In this document: in pieces, positions 1-5,444 of the stretch
Position numbering within the stretch: position 1 is the first letter of the stretch
Layout of the letters: each line of letters opens with the position of its first letter
Source: Thalassiosira profunda
Taxonomy: Eukaryota; Bacillariophyta; Thalassiosirophyceae; Thalassiosirales; Thalassiosiraceae
Reading direction: 5' to 3'
Assembly: GCA_036939355.1 (NCBI GenBank)
Contig: JALLAP010001119.1
Span: forward strand, 1-10,584
Length of the DNA stretch: 10,584 nt
Program-made: the position numbers and the translations under genes
The notes under the pieces: model-generated
What the model was told of the DNA's origin: nothing
The model's input: only the letters and a program-made list of their open reading frames with translations
Databases searched by the model: none

Positions 1-332
1 ACCTGCAGCGGTACCACCACCGCGGCGCGTTCTACATGGACGAGGACACCCTCGCCGCAGCAGGGGACGACGACGTCCGCCACCGCGCGAAAGAGTATTC
101 GCGGGCGGCGACGGGGGAGGACAAGGTCGACAAGAGCGCGCTGCCGGAGGTGATGCAGGTGAAGAAGTTTGGGTTTGCGGGGTATTCTACAAAGTACAAG
201 GGGTTGGCGAAGGAGGATACCACCGACAAGGGGTTGAACTTTTTGCCCCTCGGACAGGGACGAGGGCGCGGGCGCGGGAGGAGGGACGACAGGAGCGGTG
301 GTGATAGGGAGGGGTTTGGGCGTGGCAGGTAA
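1..332 (+). CDS. MFAP1: MFAP1-like spliceosomal protein, C-terminal part (5' end outside window)
   Basis: Reading from base 3 gives 109 residues to a TAA at 330-332; the N-terminal part lies left of the window. The piece starts [15 protein letters not shown], very close to the conserved 'YYHRGAFFMDED' block of MFAP1. The family's 'LPKVMQVKNFG' and 'TKYTHLVDQDTT' blocks follow as [11 protein letters not shown] and [16 protein letters not shown]1 proteins are nuclear components of the spliceosomal B complex that work with the tri-snRNP and PRP38-type factors during activation; this role is family knowledge. The last ~27 residues are an RG/Arg-Asp-Gly-rich tail that differs from the animal C-terminus and could bind RNA (inference). 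No intron is seen in this part. Identity is well supported; the true start cannot be seen. Confidence 0.88.
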   Translation, partial: LQRYHHRGAFYMDEDTLAAAGDDDVRHRAKEYSRAATGEDKVDKSALPEVMQVKKFGFAGYSTKYKGLAKEDTTDKGLNFLPLGQGRGRGRGRRDDRSGGDREGFGRGR

Positions 333-879
333 ATGAGATTGCAAATTAACAAAGGCATTGCTGGTACCACTGCTTGACTGCTGCCCTCCTGCCAGATCAA
401 TAGTGTGAACCGGTACACAGAGTATGCACTCTCCCTGCGCTCGTTCCTCTTGTCTTCTTGAACTTCTTGCGGTTAGTGTTAGTAGCTTGAGCGCAGATTT
501 ATCTGAGTTGATCGGGGTATGTGCTGATTATCCAGGTTGTATCCACTTGCTAAAGAGGTCATCGGACCCATCGAGTTTCTTTCAGACAATGATCTGTCAA
601 TTTGGTCAATTTCAGACAATGCGGTAGCGATGTCTTTATTTGACCGGCCTGCAAAAGTCACAAGAGGCCAAGCAGCCTCACCCTCGCTCTTCGTGAATGC
701 GAGGCTATTCAAATGATGGAGGGTAAATCGTGTTAGGGCGTCGCGGCACATTGGGTTGGTGTTCTCGGATGTTCGGTTTCGACGCCGCTGCCGGGTAGTC
801 AAGAGGCACAAATCACACAAAAATGCGAGGCTGATCGAAATCTCCGCAAACAATACCGATTGCCGCGGCCGCAATCCAC
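333..879. other. Intergenic region between MFAP1-like and KIX-like genes
   Basis: About 547 bp with no gene I can support. It should hold the MFAP1 3' UTR and the promoter of the next gene. Open frames here (a 67-aa one on + at 424-627 and a 131-aa one on - at 479-874) show no recognisable motif and no GC-rich third-position pattern like the real genes. A short direct repeat, ttcagacaatg, occurs at 581-591 and 611-621 (period 30). No RNA gene or clear promoter motif was recognised. Confidence 0.5.
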
Positions 880-1859
880 ATGTACTCCTCCGACATGATC
901 TCCCCCCAGCATACCTCCCTCGCCTCCCTCCGCCAGCTCTACCAGGACTGCCAGCCCATGTCGTCGTCCAAGATGGTCACGCCGCCATTGGACGGCCCGG
1001 CGACGATCTCGGCAGAACAGTGGGTGGCGCGGCAGATGGGGATGCCGTCGAGGGCGGAGGAGGTGTCGCCGATGGACCGGGCGGAGGTGTCGAGCACCGT
1101 GTGAGTATTTGCAATGATTTGCTCACATCATGTGCCATCTGTCTTGCTTTGCTCACATCATGTGTCATCTATCACCATCGCAGCTACGGCATCCTCCGCG
1201 ACAACATGCCGCCGTCCCTCGAGGCCACCACCTCGCACGACGACCTCGCCCTCATCGCCGACTCCATCGAGAACCGGCTCCACCAGACGGCCCCCTCGCC
1301 GCGCGCCTACAAATCCCTCGCGACGCTCGAGATGCGCCTCACCGCCCTCGCCACCGCCGTCCTCCTGCACTCCAACCACAACGCCGGCACGTCCGACGCC
1401 TGCGTCAACCTCGCGGCGGCCGCCCGCCGGTCCCTCCCCCACTGTGCCACGGTCCTCGTGTCGTACGAGAAGCGCAGTCTGGAGCAGACCCGGCAGAGCC
1501 GCGCCGCCGAGCGGGCCGCAGCGTACGTCCAGCGGCTCGATGCCGTTGACAGGAGGGCGCTGGAGTACCCGTCGCTGTTTGCCGGCCGGTCCTCCTTCGC
1601 GCAGCGGAGGAGGAGCGACGCGAGTCACGACACCCTCGTGAGCCGGATGGTGGAGGAGTGGCAGGCGCAGCGGGTGGGGACGGCCGGCGGTACTGCGGCC
1701 GAGGTCTTCTGCCGGTTGGCTTCGTCGGATGGTGCGAAAGAAGACGAGAAGAAGGAGGACAACGAGGCGGCGAAAGAAGACGAGAAGGAGGACAAGGAGG
1801 CAAAGAAGGAGGCATTGGAGAACTCGAAGAAGGTCCAGGCATGTTCGACCTCTGCTTGA
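880..1859 (+). CDS. KIX-like domain protein with charged C-terminal tail, two exons
   Basis: Predicted as join(880..1100,1184..1859), 298 aa. The 880 ATG is the first in frame after a TGA at 832-834, and exon 1 has the strongly GC-rich third positions of the other genes. The intron splits a Val codon (GT|C) and joins AEVSSTV to YGILRDNMPPSL. That join creates a KIX-like pattern: helix 1 at ~68-82, helix 2 at ~94-108 (LALIADSIENRLHQTA), then an AY and a third helix at ~113-127 (LATLEMRLTALATAV). KIX domains in CBP/p300 and plant MED15 bind activation domains, so a nuclear co-activator or Mediator-type role is possible, but this is inference from pattern alone. The middle (~160-215) is helical and Arg/Ala-rich. 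The tail from ~255 is Lys/Glu/Asp low complexity. Without the KIX reading it would be a hypothetical protein. Confidence 0.75.
1101..1183 (+). other. Intron of KIX-like gene
   Basis: An 83-nt intron with a consensus GTGAGT donor and a CAG acceptor. Retaining it gives an immediate TGA (1102-1104) in the exon-1 frame, and its length is not a multiple of three. Removing it restores a frame that continues the helical KIX-like pattern. Roughly two thirds of the intron is a 30-nt-period tandem duplication. Confidence 0.8.
1118..1170 (+). repeat. Tandem 30-nt-period repeat inside intron
   Basis: tttgctcacatcatgtgcca at 1118-1137 recurs as tttgctcacatcatgtgtca at 1148-1167, and the match continues for three more bases. 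This gives 22 of 23 identical positions. It looks like a recent small duplication within the intron. Confidence 0.85.
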
Positions 1860-1973
1860 TTGCCGGACTAATTTTGATCATTGTTTGTAGTGCAAACCCA
1901 TAGAGCCAAAATCAATAGAAGGAATTCACAAAGGAAGAAGCGCCAGGACCACCCTGGGGTCAGTAAAGTGAGC

Positions 1974-2405
1974 TCAATGCCCTATTGCATGATAGCACCG
2001 CTTCAGAAATAAAAGGAAACCCACATATGCACCAAGACCCACGAGGGGAAGCCAACAATCCTCCACTATGGCCCATCTCATAGATAGGAGAAGCCCGAGC
2101 GCTAGCATCCCATAAAAGCTACCCCATGTCACGCAACAGTTCAAGAGGAAGTTGCATCGCTCTCCGTCTGACTTCATCTGCTTCTCTGTCAATGGCATGA
2201 GAGAGATCCTCGTTTTCTCCAACCGCTCGACCTCGGAAGGATCCCGCAGGTCGATGCCGCACGATCTGGCCTCTCGGAGCAGCTCGGCAGACGGGTTCCG
2301 AAAGTCCAGGCTGTCGAGGCGTGTCCGCATCTCCTCAACCATGTCCAGCCTTTGCTTCCGCTCCTTCTTCTTCAGACCCCTCTCTCGATGCGGCTGCTTG
2401 CCCAT
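1974..2405 (-). CDS. Small hypothetical protein with two predicted membrane helices
   Basis: An uninterrupted 143-aa frame starting at an ATG in a good context (AAAGATGG). I do not recognise the family. Residues 1-20 are strongly basic (KKKERKQR). Residues 20-80 are charged and probably helical (VEEMRTRLDSLDF, AELLREARSCGIDL). Two hydrophobic segments follow at ~85-108 (LLNCCVTWGSFYGMLALGLL) and ~117-136 (WLPLVGLGAYVGFLLFLK), then a short tail ending HAIGH. No signal peptide is visible. A hairpin-anchored endomembrane or organelle protein with a cytosolic basic N-terminus would fit, but this is inference. It converges on the KIX-like gene (114-bp gap) and diverges from the PLC gene, with which it could share a promoter. 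Confidence 0.7.
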   Translation of the reverse strand: MGKQPHRERGLKKKERKQRLDMVEEMRTRLDSLDFRNPSAELLREARSCGIDLRDPSEVERLEKTRISLMPLTEKQMKSDGERCNFLLNCCVTWGSFYGMLALGLLLSMRWAIVEDCWLPLVGLGAYVGFLLFLKRCYHAIGH

Positions 2406-2629
2406 CTTTGCTGACGTCTCGCCCCGTTCGTCTCATTTTAAATGCATTTGAAATTTCGAAAGGAACTTTCAAAATGCCTCCCAAACTCAACTCTCTGCTA
2501 AAACACAACCAGTGTAGCACCCCCCATCAACACGCCGGAACTGATCTCCCCTGACAATATCGGCCGCAGTGCGTAACGTGCTGGTCATCCGAACCCTACC
2601 TTTTTGCGAGAGACTGCCGTTCTTTGGCG
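2406..2629. promoter_or_regulatory. Divergent intergenic region between two-helix protein and PLC genes
   Basis: The 224 bp between two head-to-head genes should contain both promoters. What is seen: a CRE/bZIP-like core TGACGTC at 2412-2418, very close to the minus-strand start, a perfect palindrome aaatgcattt at 2440-2449, another tttcgaaa at 2454-2461, and flanking tttgaaa/tttcaaa inverted arms (2447-2473). Their function is unproven. An upstream PLC exon might also lie here, but no convincing donor/acceptor pair was found. Confidence 0.4.
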
Positions 2630-3982
2630 ATGCTTGACTCCTTCGTTGGCTTGTTCCCATCGCTGCACGATAATGCCGACAATAACATCACTCTCTCAGC
2701 ACATGAAGCCCGCGACGAATTGAGCATCGGGCATCTGCACTTCAACAATGTCACGTGGCTGGCAAGCCACAACGCCCACGCAAACAGGTTTTCCGCTGGC
2801 GATAATGCCGTCTCCCGCCTCGCCACCAACCAAGAGTACAGCATATACCGTCAATTGAAAGAGGTGGGCGTGCGAGGACTGATGCTCGATCTCGAGTATG
2901 ACATCGGCTCAAATGAAATCCGACTGGTTCATGGGTTCATCGCGTTCAGTACTCTCCGAGACACAATTCGATATGAGATAGATCCTTTCCTGGACGAAGA
3001 CCCTGACGCCATACTAACGCTAGACCTTGAGACAATGGGTAACAACGACGACAGGGCGCTCGTCATGAAGGAACTGCGAAGGCTATTGAGAGAGCTGCCA
3101 TCATTCACAAGCAAAATATTTCGCCTGACCGACGACCGATGGGCCAACCACACCGAATGGCCCACCATCCAAGAGATGAGAGACGCCGATCAACGCGTGA
3201 TTGTCTTCAGCGACAGCACCATCGTCCAATCCAACGACCTGGGCATCATGCTAAGAGGTGATATCAGTCTCCAAAACCATTGGCTCAAGGGTCTCGATGG
3301 ATGCAGCCCTCGCAACGGCTGGTACGAAGGTCTCGACATTCCCTGGGGCAGCCGAACAGTACGAGGCAAGCCCTGGACCCGCCTCTTCCTGCTCAGCCAT
3401 TTCTGTTGCGCAATGGGAACAGAGTCGCTGCGACGCGTCCAGACAGACCGCATTGGCGGCGGCGACAACGGCTGGGGCGTGTTGTATCCCCGCATTGTCC
3501 ACTGCATGGAGGAATCTGGCCACAATCTCAAGCCCAACTATATCGCCGTCGACTGGGCGCACATAGGGTAAGCCTTTTTTCGGGTGTGTGACTTTCCTTC
3601 GCGATGCATTTCTCCGACCCCATATTTTGTTTCATGTTCGATCAGCGATACGCACGAGGTTGCCGACTATCTCAACTTTGGCGGCAGGCTCGGAACGGGC
3701 CAACCCTGCCACAGCGGCTTGGACTGCGCCACAGGATCGTGCAGTGCAACATTGCATCGATGCCAGTGCCAAATCTGCGACAACTGCACGAGCGGGTGCG
3801 CCCCCGAGGAGACCTGCACATCCGTCCGAGAAGGATTGCACGAGTGCCTCTCAAACGAATCAGGCGATGTCATCAATGCACTGCTGGCAAGTGGCGCCGA
3901 GTCACTTTACCCCGGAAGCCCCCTTTTCACGATACTTCCGGTGCTGTTTCTCCTCAAGCTTGTGTTGGGTCGACATAAATAA
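2630..3982 (+). CDS. PI-PLC X-type phosphodiesterase with Cys-rich module and hydrophobic C-terminus
   Basis: Predicted as join(2630..3567,3646..3982), 424 aa from the first ATG after an in-frame TGA at 2552. The pattern is that of the PI-PLC-like phosphodiesterase fold: catalytic-type His47 in TWLASHNAH, GVRGLMLDLEYD (80-91), a second His101 in IRLVHG, DPDAILTLDLE (124-134), WPTIQEM and RVIVFS, and late VDWAHIGDTHEVADYLN. The two histidines are spaced as in bacterial PI-PLC. Eukaryotic single-domain members act on phosphoinositides or GPI-like lipids, often outside the cell; the substrate here is unknown. Residues 334-380 hold ten cysteines, suggesting a disulfide-bonded extracellular module, and 407-420 is hydrophobic and ends GRHK (membrane anchor or GPI signal). 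No clear signal peptide is seen at this start, so a 5' exon may be missing. The last 81 bp overlap the opposite-strand oxygenase. Confidence 0.85.
3568..3645 (+). other. Intron of PI-PLC-like gene
   Basis: A 78-nt intron with a GTAAGC donor and an ATCAG acceptor preceded by a T-rich tract. Splicing joins gg|c (Gly) and gives AVDWAHIGDTHEVADYLNFG, which continues the PLC fold. Retention puts a TAA directly after HIG and would remove the Cys-rich module and hydrophobic tail. Confidence 0.85.
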
Positions 3983-4999
3983 CCAGTCATTACCCTGATT
4001 GCTCTTGCCTCTTTGCTTCTTCTTTCGCATGTAGTTCTTCGCAACTCTGGCGTTCCACGCCCGAAAGGTCGGAGGGTTCTTTTGCACCCCGTTTGTTTGC
4101 ACACGCGGCGAAGGCAGCGTCTTCATCAATGCATCGGGGTTGGGCCTCACGAACAGCGTAGCGGCCATCCTGCCATCCGAGTCAAGTGAGTTGCAATTCA
4201 CCACCCGGTGCTTTGCTGCAGACAACAGCGAGCCATTCGGGCCCTTGGTCAGGTAGGATAGCACGCTTCCCATAAAGATGATGGCGACGTCGTGCCCGTG
4301 ATGGGATATTTCTTTCCAGCTCCCCGAGTTGCTTTGTCTGTCTGAGGGTAGGTGCACCTCCAAGCCCATCCCACCTTCGTTCATGCCAGCTTTGTCGACT
4401 ATGACAACCGATATTAGAGATGGATCGGTGTGCATGGGAAGCAGAATGTCTGCTTCACGTTGTGATGTACTTTTCCTCTCCGCCTCATTGCAATCATCTA
4501 CAACGTATCTTTTCATGTGCCACTGGCTTGCATCATTTGTAGGTCCAACCTCTCGTTGAAAGTATGCATTTGGAAGCTCCAGCCTCCTCTCGATAGCCCT
4601 GAGGCATCCATCTGCAACTAAATCATGCATAATGTGGAAGAGGTTACACATCTCGTGCTCAAAATTGCACCCAGATGCACCGTCCAGCGTCACATCAAAC
4701 ATCTCCCCGTTGCTGAACACGAAGCCCTCTCGATGCTGGTTGTATCTCCCATTGATGACTGCCGCGCGATGGTAGCCCGTCCACCCTCCAGAGTCAGTGG
4801 ATGGGTCGATGAGCGGCGCTGCAACTTCATGACGGGCGGATGCATCGAGCGCCCGTCGGGCGGTGCCGAATGCTCGTGCGACGGGGGTTCCATCGTCGGG
4901 AGGAAGAAGCGCATTTAGAGGGAGCAGCGCGTATCCGTCGGCCTCCAACTCGCCGGCGCAGCGGTCGAAGATGTTAAGCTTGTCTGGCGTCTCCATCAT
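3902..4999 (-). CDS. 2-oxoglutarate/Fe(II)-dependent dioxygenase, isopenicillin N synthase-like
   Basis: A single exon of 365 aa from the ATG at 4999-4997 (MMETPDKLN). The frame stays open upstream to 5125, but that stretch is the antisense of a decayed duplicate, so I place the start at 4999. The jelly-roll oxygenase signature is clear: His190 and Asp192 in LLPMHTDPSLISVVI (metal-binding HxD), distal His264 in SAAKHRVVN, and Arg277 in DGRMAATLFVRP (2OG-binding position). The family's usual R-x-S is R-M-A here. Spacings fit IPNS-type enzymes, which hydroxylate or oxidise small molecules using 2OG and O2; the substrate cannot be predicted. A basic C-terminal extension (~325-365: KKKQRGK, KQHRKYREK) goes beyond the usual fold and overlaps the PLC gene antisense. 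No targeting peptide is obvious. Confidence 0.87.
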   Translation of the reverse strand: MMETPDKLNIFDRCAGELEADGYALLPLNALLPPDDGTPVARAFGTARRALDASARHEVAAPLIDPSTDSGGWTGYHRAAVINGRYNQHREGFVFSNGEMFDVTLDGASGCNFEHEMCNLFHIMHDLVADGCLRAIERRLELPNAYFQREVGPTNDASQWHMKRYVVDDCNEAERKSTSQREADILLPMHTDPSLISVVIVDKAGMNEGGMGLEVHLPSDRQSNSGSWKEISHHGHDVAIIFMGSVLSYLTKGPNGSLLSAAKHRVVNCNSLDSDGRMAATLFVRPNPDALMKTLPSPRVQTNGVQKNPPTFRAWNARVAKNYMRKKKQRGKSNQGNDWLFMSTQHKLEEKQHRKYREKGASGVK

Positions 5000-5037
5000 C
5001 TTCTCGCTCTGCCCGTTGGCTGCCTGCATCCACATCC

Positions 5038-5153
5038 AGCGCCCGCTGGGCGCCGTCGAATGCTCTTGCGACGGACGCCGTTCCATTGTAGCGATGAAGC
5101 AGTGCGTCCAGAGGGAGCAGCGCATGCCTCACGCCTCCAGCTCGCCAGCGCAG
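5038..5153 (-). pseudogene. Decayed duplicate of the oxygenase N-terminal coding segment
   Basis: This 116-bp stretch aligns along its whole length with 4848-4961, which encodes residues ~14-51 of the adjacent oxygenase. Shared blocks include cagagggagcagcgc versus tagagggagcagcgc and cgaatgctcttgcgacgg versus cgaatgctcgtgcgacgg. On the minus strand one frame reads ALLPLDALLHRYNGT then SVARAFDGAQRALDV, against ALLPLNALLPPDDGT and PVARAFGTARRALDA in the intact gene. Relative to the gene there is one in-frame 3-nt insertion and one 1-nt deletion that, with a TGA, breaks the frame after GELEA. It is best read as the relic of a former tandem copy. An alternative first exon with a sequencing error is a less likely option. 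Confidence 0.75.
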
Positions 5154-5444
5154 GGAGGTGCCTCCGCCTCCTCCCCCCTCCCCTGCATGCCTTCCTCTTG
5201 CCTCGTCCCCCGCGCGCTCGTTTGAGTTTGAGTTTGGGGAGAAGTAAAAAAGGATTTAGACCCCAGGTATCATGTCAGGTTATGGAGAATACAAACAGTA
5301 TTATCCCAACAAGATTGGCATGTATCAGTGAGGGGGAGTACAAAATAAGATTACCCAGGGAGTAAATCTTAATGTACTCTTCTCTTAACTGAGTTCCCCC
5401 TCATTTACCCTACCCTTCATTTTTTTTTTGAGGAGGCGAGCCAC
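5154..5444. promoter_or_regulatory. Upstream region of the PPR gene
   Basis: About 290 bp between the oxygenase relic and the PPR start. The first ~70 bp is C-rich. From ~5225 it becomes AT-richer and ends with a run of ten T (5420-5429) shortly before the ATG. It includes an inverted-repeat structure (5329-5403). No gene is seen. It probably carries the PPR promoter and 5' UTR, and perhaps that of the oxygenase. Confidence 0.45.
5329..5403. repeat. Nested inverted repeat upstream of the PPR gene
   Basis: The outer arms tgaggggga (5329-5337) and tccccctca (5395-5403) are perfect reverse complements. Inside them gagtac (5336-5341) pairs with gtactc (5374-5379), and taagattac (5346-5354) pairs with gtaaatctta (5362-5371) with one bulge, leaving a loop of about 7 nt. 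It could be a hairpin in the 5' UTR, a protein-binding dyad or the remnant of a small transposon. The sequence alone does not decide. Confidence 0.6.

Noticed and set aside
581..621. Short direct repeat ttcagacaatg (period 30) as a regulatory iteron
   Set aside because: Only two 11-bp copies in a spacer with no other supporting signal, so it may be chance.
479..874. 131-aa minus-strand frame in the 333-879 spacer
   Set aside because: No motif, no coding-like codon pattern, and it ends against a spliced gene start. It is probably a chance open frame.
756..1859. Long single frame reading through the exon 1 region and intron of the KIX-like gene (367 aa)
   Set aside because: Its first part is out of phase with the GC-rich third-position signal of exon 1 and encodes a Pro/Gly-rich composition product. 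The spliced model uses a consensus GTGAGT donor and CAG acceptor and gives a coherent domain.
5000..5125. 42-residue N-terminal extension of the oxygenase
   Set aside because: It is a frameshifted reading of the decayed duplicate plus spacer. The Met pair at 4999 precedes the part that looks like the protein family.
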